From NCBI RefSeq assembly GCF_004345425.1, contig NZ_SLVP01000004.1, positions 124,001 to 188,000 of the forward strand: DNA of 64,000 bases, written 5' to 3'. Each line of letters starts with the position of its first letter. Position 1 is the first letter of the stretch. A model generated the notes under the pieces. The model made no database searches. It saw only the letters and a program-made list of their open reading frames with translations, and was not told where the DNA came from. Positions 24,634-32,794 of the stretch are shown here, piece by piece. The position numbers and the translations under genes were made by a program. This DNA comes from Paenibacillus sp. BK033. GTDB lineage: Bacteria; Bacillota; Bacilli; Paenibacillales; Paenibacillaceae.

Positions 24634-26589
24634 ATGAAGCAAGTAACGATTGGCATGTTCGCGCATGTGGATGCGGGCAAGACCACGCTGGCGGAACAGC
24701 TTCTTTATCATACGAACAGCATACGGGAGCGGGGACGGGTCGATCATAAGGATGCCTACCTCGACAGCCATGATATTGAACGGGCGAGAGGGATTACGGT
24801 GTTTGCGGATCAGGCCGTTATGACCTATAACGGCGCTACCTATTACTTGATTGATACGCCGGGACACGTCGATTTCTCGCCGGAGATGGAGCGAGCCGTC
24901 CAGGTGATGGACTATGCCGTTCTGGTCGTGAGCGCCGTGGAGGGCGTTCAGGGACATACCGAAACGGTCTGGCAGCTGCTTACCAAGCACCAAGTTCCGA
25001 CCTTCTTTTTTATCAACAAAATCGATCGGACCGGAGCGGACGTTGACCGCGTAATGGAGGAAATTCGGCAGCATCTGACGCCGGATGCTTGCCTGATAAC
25101 GGACAGCTTTGCCGGCGGCATTGTCGGAGAGCCGTTAGCGGAAAGTCTGGCGGAGAGGGATGAGCGGCTGCTCGATGCGTTCCTCTCCGGCGAAGGCGAT
25201 CAGGCCTTCTGGCTGCAAGCTTTGCGGGACATGGTGAAGAACGGCAGGCTGTATCCTTGCGTTAGCGGCTCGGCCTTGCAGGATACCGGCGTGAAGGAGT
25301 TTCTGGAGCAGCTTCATCTGCTTACGACGGTCGACTATAACGGACAGGGTCCTTTCGGTGGGCGAGTCTATAAGATCCGTCATGACAAGAGCGGTACCCG
25401 GTTAACCTATGTCAAAGCATTAAGCGGGACGCTTAAAGTTCGCGAAGAGCTCTGCTACGGAGGCGGGGACGGCCGAATCTGCGAGAAGGCAACCAGGCTG
25501 CTGCTCGTAAGCGGCAGTAAAATGCAAGCGGTAGATCAAGTGTCGGCCGGGGATCTTTTTGCCGTTATCGGGTTATCCGAAGCGGACGCGGGACAAGGCG
25601 TAGGCCTTTATTCGGACAAGCTGTCCTATGATCTGGTGCCTGCGCTGACGTCAAAGGTTATTTTCTCCGAAGCCCTCCCCGTGAAGGATGTGCTGACGGC
25701 ATTCCGTCTTCTGAATGCGGAGGACCCGTCTTTGAACGTTGTCTGGGAGGAGACTCTGCAGGAGATTCATATTCACGTCATGGGCGTGATTCAGCTCGAA
25801 GTGCTTGAGCAGCTGGTGAAGGACCGCTTCGGATTCGACGTGGTGTTTGGAAGTCCGGAGATTTTGTACAAGGAGACCATTTCGAGTCCGGTAAAAGGCT
25901 ACGGCCATTTCGAGCCGCTCCGGCATTACGCCGAGGTGCATCTGCTCTTGGAGCCGGGTAAGCGGGGCAGCGGCATCACGTTCAAGAACGCTGCCCACGT
26001 GCATGACCTGAGCATAGGCAATCAGAATTTGATCGAGACGCATCTGTTCGAACGCGAGCATCATGGGCTGTTGACGGGCAGTCCGCTGACGGATGTGCAA
26101 GTGACTCTGCTTACGGGCGCCGCCCATAACGAGCATACGCATGGCGGCGATTTCCGCGAGGCAACCTTCCGGGCGCTCAGGCAGGGGCTCGAGAAGGCGG
26201 GCAATCTGCTGCTTGAACCCTTTTACGAGTATAAAATCAAGGTTGAGCTGGACCATTTAGGCAAGGTGTTGTCGGATTTGCAGCGCGCGTCCGGGCAGTT
26301 CGATCCGCCTCAGACCACGCAGGCCCATGCGGTCGTTACAGGCAGAGTGCCTGTCGCGACATTTATGGATTACAGCACGGAGCTGGCCGCCTTCACGCAT
26401 GGCCGGGGCAGCATTCAGCTTGTCTTCGCCGGTTACGACCGCTGCCATAACGAGCAGGAGGTCATCGAGCGGAAAGGCTACCGGAAGGATGCCGACCCTT
26501 TGTATACGTCATCGTCTATCTTTTGTGCGAAAGGGGCCGGTTATGCGGTGCCCTGGGATGAGGCGGAGGCAAAAATGCATTTGCTCTAG
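24634..26589 (+). CDS. Tetracycline-resistance ribosomal protection-like GTPase
   Basis: This 651-residue EF-G-like translational GTPase has G1 AHVDAGKTT, G2 RGIT, G3 DTPGHVDF, G4 NKID and G5 SGSA, then EF-G domains II to V. Length and the absence of EF-G's G' insertion fit the TetM/TetO/Otr(A) family, which removes tetracycline from the ribosome. Chromosomal homologues in soil Bacillales are common and may be cryptic. The protein is too divergent to be given a tet allele name from sequence alone. A bidirectional-looking terminator follows. Confidence 0.85.
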   Translation: MKQVTIGMFAHVDAGKTTLAEQLLYHTNSIRERGRVDHKDAYLDSHDIERARGITVFADQAVMTYNGATYYLIDTPGHVDFSPEMERAVQVMDYAVLVVSAVEGVQGHTETVWQLLTKHQVPTFFFINKIDRTGADVDRVMEEIRQHLTPDACLITDSFAGGIVGEPLAESLAERDERLLDAFLSGEGDQAFWLQALRDMVKNGRLYPCVSGSALQDTGVKEFLEQLHLLTTVDYNGQGPFGGRVYKIRHDKSGTRLTYVKALSGTLKVREELCYGGGDGRICEKATRLLLVSGSKMQAVDQVSAGDLFAVIGLSEADAGQGVGLYSDKLSYDLVPALTSKVIFSEALPVKDVLTAFRLLNAEDPSLNVVWEETLQEIHIHVMGVIQLEVLEQLVKDRFGFDVVFGSPEILYKETISSPVKGYGHFEPLRHYAEVHLLLEPGKRGSGITFKNAAHVHDLSIGNQNLIETHLFEREHHGLLTGSPLTDVQVTLLTGAAHNEHTHGGDFREATFRALRQGLEKAGNLLLEPFYEYKIKVELDHLGKVLSDLQRASGQFDPPQTTQAHAVVTGRVPVATFMDYSTELAAFTHGRGSIQLVFAGYDRCHNEQEVIERKGYRKDADPLYTSSSIFCAKGAGYAVPWDEAEAKMHLL

Positions 26590-26602
26590 CTGCTAGGACG
26601 AT

Positions 26603-26644
26603 AAGGCCGTTTCCCCTTAGTTATCAGTGAGGGTAAACGGCCTT
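26603..26644. terminator. Terminator between convergent genes
   Basis: The stem AAGGCCGTTT/AAACGGCCTT (26603-26612 and 26635-26644) lies between the Tet-like gene and the MerR gene and covers the MerR stop codon. Confidence 0.75.
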
Positions 26645-27037
26645 TATGGCTTTGAGCATCGCTTCTGCCTTCTCGGGATCTTTCATTAAGGCCTTCCTGT
26701 ATTCGATCATCCAATCCAGCGTTTCAAGGACCTGATCGTATTCGGCTTTTTTTCGCTCAATCTCGTCTTTCTTTAGTTCCATCCATTCGATCATCTGCTG
26801 ATGCGTCTTTGCATTTGCATCCTGATCCTGAAAGAGCTCCTTTAATTCCGCCAACGAACATCCCAGCCCCTGGAACTTTCTGATCAACCGCAGCCGCTCG
26901 ATTGCCTCGCCGGTATAGGCGCGATAGTTATTTTTCTCCCGCCGCACATGACGGCTGTCGAGCAGGCCTTCCTTTTCGTAAAAACGGACGGCGTGGACGG
27001 ATAAGCCCATCTTCTCGGCTAATTCTTGAATTTTCAT
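26624..27037 (-). CDS. MerR-family regulator (AdhR/NmlR-like)
   Basis: This 137-residue protein has an N-terminal winged helix (IQELAEKMGLSVHAVRFYEKEGLL, then NNYRAYT) and a long dimerisation coiled coil ending in a short tail without a Cys cluster. This size suits the aldehyde/electrophile-responsive AdhR branch. ATG at 27037 follows GGGAGAG; an in-frame upstream start at 27091 has no ribosome binding site and overlaps the operator. It is divergent from an NAD(P)-binding protein whose promoter carries a textbook MerR dyad. Confidence 0.9.
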   Translation of the reverse strand: MKIQELAEKMGLSVHAVRFYEKEGLLDSRHVRREKNNYRAYTGEAIERLRLIRKFQGLGCSLAELKELFQDQDANAKTHQQMIEWMELKKDEIERKKAEYDQVLETLDWMIEYRKALMKDPEKAEAMLKAIKAVYPH

Positions 27038-27075
27038 CGTTTTCTCTCCCAAAAAGAAATTGTGATATTGAGGTC

Positions 27076-27106
27076 TTGCCTTAGAGTTCACTCTATAGTT
27101 TATGCT
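27076..27106 (+). promoter_or_regulatory. MerR-type promoter with 19-bp spacer
   Basis: TTGCCT (27076-27081) and TATGCT (27101-27106) are 19 bp apart. The spacer contains the perfect dyad TAGAGT-TC-ACTCTA (27082-27095). MerR activators act on such over-long spacers. It faces the NAD(P)-binding gene at 27220. Confidence 0.85.
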
Positions 27107-27128
27107 TTAGTTGTTCGACAAATCAATT

Positions 27129-27191
27129 ACACAAAGCGAATGCTTTCGAAGCAAGAATCACTACAAGTGATTTTTCCTTCATCCTTTGTGT
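27129..27191 (+). other. Structured leader of the NAD(P)-binding gene
   Basis: The outer stem ACACAAAG/CTTTGTGT (27129-27136 and 27184-27191) encloses two hairpins: GCTT-TCG-AAGC (27142-27152) and AATCACT-ACA-AGTGATT (27156-27172, followed by TTT). Together they can form a three-way junction just upstream of the ribosome binding site. Confidence 0.45.
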
Positions 27192-27219
27192 GGTAATTCT
27201 TTTTTGGGAGGGATCCACT

Positions 27220-28050
27220 ATGCGTATATTCGTAACAGGAGCAACAGGCTACATTGGTACGGAGGTTGTTCGGGAGCTTATCGAAGGCGGTCATCAGGTT
27301 GTTGGGCTTACCCGTTCGGACAAAGGGGCGGCTTTATTAGAAGAGGCTGGTGCGGAAGCACACCTTGGCACTCTTGAAGATCTCGATAGCCTTCAGCGCG
27401 GCGCTGCTGCCGCGGATGGCGTCATTCATTTGGCATTCCGTCATGACTTTTCGGATTTTGCCGGCTCGCTGGCCATGGATCTTCGCGCCGTTGAGGCGAT
27501 GGGGGCCGTGCTTGAAGGCTCCGGCAAGCCTTTTGTGATTACCGCTCACGCGAACGGCACCGAATCGGAGAATGTGGTATTGGGATTAGCGGAGCGAGGG
27601 GTACGGACCTCCATCGTGTCGCTTGCGCCTTCGGTGCATGGAGAGCGGGATAAGGGCTTTGTTCCCCATCTGATTCATACTGCCCGTACGAAAGGGTTCG
27701 CTGCGTATATTGGGGACGGGGCAAACCGTTGGCCGGCCGTGCACCGCATCGATGCGGCATCCTTGTTCCGACTGGCCGTGGAAGCAGCGCCGGCTGGCTC
27801 GAGGCTCGACGGCGTTGGCGATGAAGGCATCCCGTTCCGCGATATTGCTGCGGTTATCGGGCGGCATCTGAACGTACCGGTACGCAGCATTACCCGTGAG
27901 GAGGCCGCCGCCCACTTCGGTTTCCTTGGCATGCTCGCCGGGCTTGATTTTCCTAGATCCAGTGCAGAGACGCAGGAGCTGCTCGGCTGGAAGCCCGTTC
28001 ATCCCGGACTGCTTGAGGATCTGGAGCAGGGACACTATTTCAGTAAATAA
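27220..28050 (+). CDS. NAD(P)-binding Rossmann protein (SDR/NmrA-epimerase type)
   Basis: This 276-residue extended SDR-like protein has the glycine motif TGATGYIG at the N-terminus and APSVHGERDKGFVPHLI in the substrate region. It lacks the usual catalytic YxxxK at the normal place. Related proteins are annotated as NAD-dependent epimerases or oxidoreductases acting on small carbonyl compounds. ATG at 27220 follows GGGAGG. The divergent MerR regulator and its operator suggest induction by an electrophile or similar stress (inference). Confidence 0.9.
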   Translation: MRIFVTGATGYIGTEVVRELIEGGHQVVGLTRSDKGAALLEEAGAEAHLGTLEDLDSLQRGAAAADGVIHLAFRHDFSDFAGSLAMDLRAVEAMGAVLEGSGKPFVITAHANGTESENVVLGLAERGVRTSIVSLAPSVHGERDKGFVPHLIHTARTKGFAAYIGDGANRWPAVHRIDAASLFRLAVEAAPAGSRLDGVGDEGIPFRDIAAVIGRHLNVPVRSITREEAAAHFGFLGMLAGLDFPRSSAETQELLGWKPVHPGLLEDLEQGHYFSK

Positions 28051-28062
28051 TCGGCGCAAGCG

Positions 28063-28100
28063 AAGACCTTTCCTGTGTTGCAGCAGGAGGGGTCTTTTTT
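28063..28100 (+). terminator. Terminator after the SDR gene
   Basis: The stem AAGACC-TTTCCTG / CAGGA-GGGGTCTT (from 28063, closing at 28096) is followed by a run of six T. Confidence 0.85.
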
Positions 28101-28164
28101 AACGGAGCTTTTCTCCATAACCGATAGCATATTGCTTGGCGTATATGAAGCTTGATACACTAAT

Positions 28165-28184
28165 AAGTGATTCATCAATAAATA
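28165..28184. promoter_or_regulatory. Half-conserved TetR operator upstream of the TetR gene
   Basis: AAGTGATT-CATC-AATAAATA resembles the TAGTGATT-N4-AATCACTA boxes upstream of the downstream SDR gene. A possible promoter TTGATA (28152-28157) overlaps the region. It suggests autorepression. Confidence 0.5.
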
Positions 28185-28207
28185 CAGCTGACAGGAGTTA
28201 AAGACTT

Positions 28208-28729
28208 ATGGCGAAAAACGATACAGCGTCCGTAAACCGGAGGATGGAAATTATATCGGCGGCAATCGAAGTATTCGCGGAGACCGGCTATTACCGGACG
28301 ACTACCGCGCAGGTAGCGCAGCGGGCGGGGATCTCGCAGCCTTACGTATTCAAGTTTTTTGCAACGAAGGAAGCTTTAATGCTCGCAGCGCTTGAAGTGT
28401 CCTGGGAAAGAATTACGGAAGCGTTCAGCCGGGTGGTAGATACAGCGGCGCCGGATCAGCTGGAAGGGGAGCTCATTGAAGCATACGAAGAAATTTTAGC
28501 CGCACACCGGCAGGAGACGCTGCTTCAGATGCAGGCCCAGACCATGCAGGAGGAGCCTATTCGTGCCGCGATGCAGACGGGATTAAAGGAAGTGCGCCGC
28601 ATTGTGCTGGAGGCGTTTACTGCCGGCAAGCTTGCGAATCCGGAGGAAAGAACGATGCTGTTCCTCGCGCGCGGCATGCTGTGCAATATTTCGATGGCAC
28701 TCGGCATGCCGGAGTTAATGGTTAAATAA
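28208..28729 (+). CDS. TetR/AcrR-family regulator
   Basis: This 173-residue protein has an N-terminal helix-turn-helix (IEVFAETGYYRTTTAQVAQRAGISQPYVFKFFATKEAL) and a short ligand-binding helical domain. It is slightly short for the family but complete. The strong palindromic boxes before and after it point to control of itself and of the NAD(P)-binding protein that follows. Confidence 0.92.
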   Translation: MAKNDTASVNRRMEIISAAIEVFAETGYYRTTTAQVAQRAGISQPYVFKFFATKEALMLAALEVSWERITEAFSRVVDTAAPDQLEGELIEAYEEILAAHRQETLLQMQAQTMQEEPIRAAMQTGLKEVRRIVLEAFTAGKLANPEERTMLFLARGMLCNISMALGMPELMVK

Positions 28730-28753
28730 AGGGGCTGCCAAGCCTTTGCAAAA

Positions 28754-28824
28754 TAGTGATTAATCAATCACTAACTAAGTGATATAGTGGATTCATCAAA
28801 GATTAGTGATTGATCAATCACTAA
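28754..28824 (+). promoter_or_regulatory. Two TetR operators around a promoter
   Basis: Operator A, TAGTGATT-AATC-AATCACTA (28754-28773), and operator B, a perfect 22-bp palindrome (28803-28824) with the same TAGTGATT-N4-AATCACTA core, have centres 50 bp apart. The promoter TTAATC (28760-28765), 17 bp, TATAGT (28783-28788) is overlapped by A and followed by B. Confidence 0.8.
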
Positions 28825-28844
28825 ATAAAAAAGGAGTGGCAGGA

Positions 28845-29795
28845 ATGAAAAAAGCGGTTGTTATTGGAGCGACGGGCGGCACAGGGGCTGCGATAACGGA
28901 GGAATTGGTGAGCCGGGGAATTCCGGTTGTGGCGTTTGGACGATCGCGGTCGAAGCTGGAAAATTTCGCGGCAAGATTAGGGCATCCGGCAAATCTGGCG
29001 CTGGCCGTAGGGGATGCCTTCAAAGCGGACGATGTCGAGAAGGCATCCCGCGGCGCCGAAGTGATGTTCCATTGCGCGAATGTTCCTTACCACGAGATGG
29101 AGGAGCGGCTTATTCCCCTTGGAGAAGCGGTTATGGAGGCGGCAGACCGCCTTGGTCTCAAGGTAGTGGTGATTGATGGTATTTACCCGTACGGAAAACG
29201 GCAGATGGAGCTGGTGACCGAGGAGCATCCGAAGCAGCCGCATACCCGCAAAGGGCGGACGCGTCTAAAGTTTGCCGAAATGGTGTTTGACGCCAAGTGG
29301 CGCAGGGCTCGTCCTCTTATTGTCCGGCTGCCGGACTATTATGGACCAACCGCCAATGAAGCTTCTTATCTCGGTTCCACGCTGGAGGCTATTGCGGCCG
29401 GCAAGACAGCTTTTTTTATCGGGAACATGAATGTGCCGCGCGAATATGTCTATCTGCCGGACGCGGCGAAAATGATTGCCGAGATTTCGCTTCGGGATCA
29501 AGCTTACGGCCAGGAATGGAACATTCCGGGGGGCGATGTTATATCCGGTCATGAGATTGTCCGTCTCGCCCGCGAAGCGAGCGGCAGCAAGAAGGCTGTT
29601 CTCCCGCTCGGCAAAGCCGGCTTGTCCTTGCTCGGGTTATTCGTTCCCGTTATGAAGGAGGTTGTGGAGATGCTGTATCTGACGACGGAACCGCTTCGCC
29701 TCAGCGGCGAGAAGTATGAACGGTTCATCGGGCCAATCGAGGCAACCGGCTGCGAACGAGGGATTTCTGAGACCATCGGCCGGTTGAAGAAGTAG
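28845..29795 (+). CDS. NAD(P)-dependent epimerase/dehydratase-like protein
   Basis: This 316-residue Rossmann protein has the motif VIGATGGTGAAI near the N-terminus and GIYPYGKRQ at about residue 108, the usual site of the Y-containing SDR motif. ATG at 28845 follows AAGGAG. Similar proteins act as nucleoside-diphosphate-sugar or quinone-type oxidoreductases; the substrate here is not evident. It is tightly controlled by two TetR-type operators, which suggests a detoxification or stress role. Confidence 0.9.
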   Translation: MKKAVVIGATGGTGAAITEELVSRGIPVVAFGRSRSKLENFAARLGHPANLALAVGDAFKADDVEKASRGAEVMFHCANVPYHEMEERLIPLGEAVMEAADRLGLKVVVIDGIYPYGKRQMELVTEEHPKQPHTRKGRTRLKFAEMVFDAKWRRARPLIVRLPDYYGPTANEASYLGSTLEAIAAGKTAFFIGNMNVPREYVYLPDAAKMIAEISLRDQAYGQEWNIPGGDVISGHEIVRLAREASGSKKAVLPLGKAGLSLLGLFVPVMKEVVEMLYLTTEPLRLSGEKYERFIGPIEATGCERGISETIGRLKK

Positions 29796-29801
29796 AACAA
29801 A

Positions 29802-29936
29802 GCAGCGGTGACGGGGAGTCACCGCTGCGCGCGTTACCGGTATAAAAGAAGGCTGTACCCGTTATCCCTCCGATGGGCCGGGAGGACATACGAACGGGGC
29901 AAGATTGGCGCTGCGCTCCCGGGCACAGCCGCTTTT
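29802..29936 (+). terminator. Two-part structured terminator region
   Basis: Hairpin 1 is GCAGCGGTGAC/GTCACCGCTGC (29802-29812 and 29818-29828). Element 2 pairs GGCTGTACCCG (29851-29861) with CGGGCACAGCC (29920-29930), one mismatch, around an inner CCCTCC/GGGAGG stem, and ends in CTTTTT. The second part is large for a simple terminator. Confidence 0.6.
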
Positions 29937-29944
29937 TATGATTG

Positions 29945-30943
29945 TCACAGCGTACAAACGATCTTGTAGCTGCCCGGCTCCGCACGGAAACCCATCAGAT
30001 CCCGGTTTACGCGCAGCATGGGAATATTGGCCGAATCGTTGTGCGTCCGGAGATAAGGAGCACCGGCTGCCTTGGCGGATTGCATGCCTAACAGCTTCAG
30101 GGCCAGGGCAATGCGGCGGCCGCGATATTGCGGCAGAACGCCCGTGTATTCGTGGTACATCGCCCCGGTCTGTTCGTTATGCTGCAGACTTACCACGCCA
30201 ACGTAACGTTCGCCGTCCTTGGCGATATGAATCCATTCCGGGCGAACGCCGGGCAGGCCGAGGGTCCATTTTTTCCATTCCTCGAACCACGGATATTCCC
30301 CCGTATAGCCGGGAATGTCGCGGTGGGTAATTTGGTATAGCTCATGCAGCTTGCGCTCGTTGTCCTCGCCCGGCTCCTCCGCCAACGTAACGAAGCGAAT
30401 GCCGGAACGCTCCGCATCGCCAATGGAAGCAAGCTGCCGCTCGTCTGCGGCATACTCCCCCAAATCCAGCACGGACTCAAAGGTCAGCCGTTCCCTGATA
30501 TAGCCGCGCTTTTCTGCAAAAGCAAGAGAGCTCTCGTCCGTCTCCTTCATATTGTAGTTCATCAGACGTGACGCTTTCACCTCCTGCGCCCAGGCATGAA
30601 GGGCACCGTAAATGGCAGTGCCGACGCCTTTGCCGCGGAATTCGGGATGAACGATTAACGTATGGATTAATGCGCCGGGTTCGGTCCACGGCGCCCGCCA
30701 GGCTATGGCGTAAGCGATGATTTGACCATTCTCGTGTTCGGCCACCCACTTCGGACGATCCCAGCCCATAAGCTCGCCTTGCTCGTTATAATGAAGCTGG
30801 CCAGGAGGGATTTTGTCCTCGTCCTCCTGCAGCCGTTCTGCCGTTGTTGGTTCCGACCACACCAGATTGACGAGAGGCGCAACGGCCTGAAAGTCTTCGG
30901 GCTGCCTTAGCTTGCGGATTGTAAAGTTCATATTGACCACCAC
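29945..30943 (-). CDS. Tandem GNAT N-acetyltransferase
   Basis: This 332-residue protein has two GNAT domains. The first has the acetyl-CoA loop VHPEFRGKGVGTAIYGALHAWA at about 95-116, and the second has YTGVLPQYRGRRIALALKLLGMQ at about 266-288. The full-length two-domain form resembles MshD-like and other duplicated acetyltransferases. The acceptor is unknown. It is a single gene in reverse orientation to its left neighbour. Confidence 0.9.
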   Translation of the reverse strand: MVVNMNFTIRKLRQPEDFQAVAPLVNLVWSEPTTAERLQEDEDKIPPGQLHYNEQGELMGWDRPKWVAEHENGQIIAYAIAWRAPWTEPGALIHTLIVHPEFRGKGVGTAIYGALHAWAQEVKASRLMNYNMKETDESSLAFAEKRGYIRERLTFESVLDLGEYAADERQLASIGDAERSGIRFVTLAEEPGEDNERKLHELYQITHRDIPGYTGEYPWFEEWKKWTLGLPGVRPEWIHIAKDGERYVGVVSLQHNEQTGAMYHEYTGVLPQYRGRRIALALKLLGMQSAKAAGAPYLRTHNDSANIPMLRVNRDLMGFRAEPGSYKIVCTL

Positions 30944-31002
30944 CGTTATTGGAATAATCCAAGTATGGCATACCTTTTATTCCAATGGTTGGAAGATTTC
31001 TG

Positions 31003-31641
31003 TTATAACGAAATTTGCTCACGCCGCGGCCGGCGGATGAACCACTCTACGATTACGAAATTTACGATAAGGGCGGCCCATATGTTATTGTCCAGCACCT
31101 CTTCGATCATTCCCATCCGGCCGTCCGGCAGAGCGAACCGGTGCAGGAGCAGGTACAGGAGGATCAAGAGGGGCACCAAGGCTCTCGCGCTGACTGCGGT
31201 TAAAGTCATGGCGAAGCTTCGGATCATCCATTGCTTATGCGACTGCCAGTCTCTTTTCCTTGCGGAACGATACCCCATTGCTGTCGTGATCAGCCACAGC
31301 AGATCGAGGAAGAGGAAGGATAACGTCCGGCCGAAGTCGGGCTCGTAGCAGGACACGATTAGGGCAAGTCCGCCGCTTACGAAAACCGAGCCTGCGTACA
31401 CTTTGCCTAGAAGGGTATGCAGGGACGGTCTGTTCTGCCGCAGCGTGCGGTGAAATTGCAGGAATCCCGCAAGCATGGCTATAAAGGCTAGAATAATATG
31501 GCCGACCAGGGCAGGATATTGCAGCATCCTTGAGGAAACCTCAATACGGCTGCTGGATGGATTTAAAGTCAGGTACGGGATAACAAACGGCAGCATTATG
31601 GCGATAGACAGCGACAGCAGAATCCACCAGCTTTTTTTCAT
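31003..31641 (-). CDS. DUF2306 membrane protein
   Basis: This 212-residue protein has five to six predicted membrane helices. It shows the DUF2306 pattern of a short His-containing loop (HTLLGKVYAGSVF, about 75-87) and KRDWQSHKQWMIRSFA (about 130-145). The conserved His and Arg at the membrane face suggest a cofactor or quinone site in the family, but no function is established. Confidence 0.85.
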   Translation of the reverse strand: MKKSWWILLSLSIAIMLPFVIPYLTLNPSSSRIEVSSRMLQYPALVGHIILAFIAMLAGFLQFHRTLRQNRPSLHTLLGKVYAGSVFVSGGLALIVSCYEPDFGRTLSFLFLDLLWLITTAMGYRSARKRDWQSHKQWMIRSFAMTLTAVSARALVPLLILLYLLLHRFALPDGRMGMIEEVLDNNIWAALIVNFVIVEWFIRRPRREQISL

Positions 31642-31814
31642 CGGAACGCTCCTTCGGGATTGATGACCCTATTATAGCCGGCGGATATTTATGGGCTCTA
31701 AAAACTTTCTAAAAAAACGATAAAACGTCCGTATGATTCCGTTTCGCAGATACGTCTTAAATAAGACAACGCTTAAGCAAATGTTTAGGATAATTTTTCT
31801 TAGGAGGAGATTTG

Positions 31815-32753
31815 ATGTCTGACTTCGCGACAACCGTAGCCGAGGAGACCCGCGCTGCGCATAAAAAGTTTGAGGAGCTGGTGCTGCCGCATAGACAGTC
31901 CTTATGGCGGTATTGCCGTTATTTGACGGGATCCCCTTGGGAAGGGGAAGACCTGTTTCAAGAGACGATGCTGAAGGCTTTCGCCACCATGACGCAAATC
32001 TGGAATCCGATCGCCTATCAATCTTACTTGTTCCGGATTGCGACAAACGCGCGAATTGATTCTCTCCGGAAAAGGCAGGTGCAGATAGATCAGTACGCGG
32101 GGCCGGATGCGATCGAGTCGGCATCGGCGGTCGATCCTCTGGAGACGATTGAAGCGGTTGAAACGCTGCTGCAGCATTTGCCTCCGCGCCAGATTGCAGT
32201 ATTTCTGCTCATGGAGGCATTTGGCTTTAGCGCGGCCGACGTGGCCGGTATGGTTCGCATAACGGAGGGTTTGGTCTATTCCGCGCTGCATCGTGCACGG
32301 GTTGCCATTCGGCAGCTGCGCAACGGGACGCCCAAGCCGAAGTGGACGGAGAAGGATGAGCAGGCAAATCCTCTGCTAATGGAGCTGCTGCAGGCTTTAA
32401 GGGAGGGCGAGGCCGTTCCTCTCCTGCAAATGCTGGGTGATTCTGTTCATAATGACGCGCAGCCGGGCTTTCAGGAGTATTCCAAGAGAGAGATGCTCGA
32501 GGGATCGCTTCGGCATAGAGGACCCGCTCTGCATGTCTCGCTGGAATGGCTGTGGGGCAGGCGGGTCTTTATTATCCAGGCGGAGACCCCGCAAGGGCTG
32601 GAGCTGCATGATATTCATGAATACGAGTTCGACAAGGATCAGATTGTGTACCATAGAGGATATTATTTCTGCAAAGAGCTTCTCTCCGCGGCATCGAAGG
32701 AGCTGGGAATACCGCTTCAGCTGCAGAAGGATCCTCATATCGATTGGCGGTAA
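31815..32753 (+). CDS. ECF sigma factor with C-terminal extension (SigJ-like)
   Basis: In this 312-residue protein, sigma region 2 is at about 25-95 (EDLFQETMLKAF; YLFRIATNARIDSLRK) and region 4 at about 125-170 (LPPRQIAVFLLMEAFGFSAADVA). The last 120-130 residues resemble a SnoaL/NTF2-like domain (HDIHEYEFDKDQIVYHRGYYF), as in ECF41-like or SigJ factors, where this tail controls activity in place of an anti-sigma. No anti-sigma gene is adjacent. ATG at 31815 lies 7 nt after AGGAGG. Confidence 0.9.
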   Translation: MSDFATTVAEETRAAHKKFEELVLPHRQSLWRYCRYLTGSPWEGEDLFQETMLKAFATMTQIWNPIAYQSYLFRIATNARIDSLRKRQVQIDQYAGPDAIESASAVDPLETIEAVETLLQHLPPRQIAVFLLMEAFGFSAADVAGMVRITEGLVYSALHRARVAIRQLRNGTPKPKWTEKDEQANPLLMELLQALREGEAVPLLQMLGDSVHNDAQPGFQEYSKREMLEGSLRHRGPALHVSLEWLWGRRVFIIQAETPQGLELHDIHEYEFDKDQIVYHRGYYFCKELLSAASKELGIPLQLQKDPHIDWR

Positions 32754-32758
32754 AAGAA

Positions 32759-32790
32759 AAGGGAGCTGCCGGTCGGCACCTCCCTTATTT
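32759..32790. terminator. Terminator between convergent genes
   Basis: The stem AAGGGAG/CTCCCTT encloses an inner GCC/GGC pair (32759-32786), followed by TTATTT. It serves the sigma gene and possibly the convergent membrane-protein gene. Confidence 0.75.
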
Positions 32791-32794
32791 ATTG

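Noticed and set aside
29945-30943. Idea that the GNAT gene is two fused separate genes by frameshift
   Set aside because: The frame is continuous and both domains have complete acetyl-CoA loops; it is a known two-domain form.
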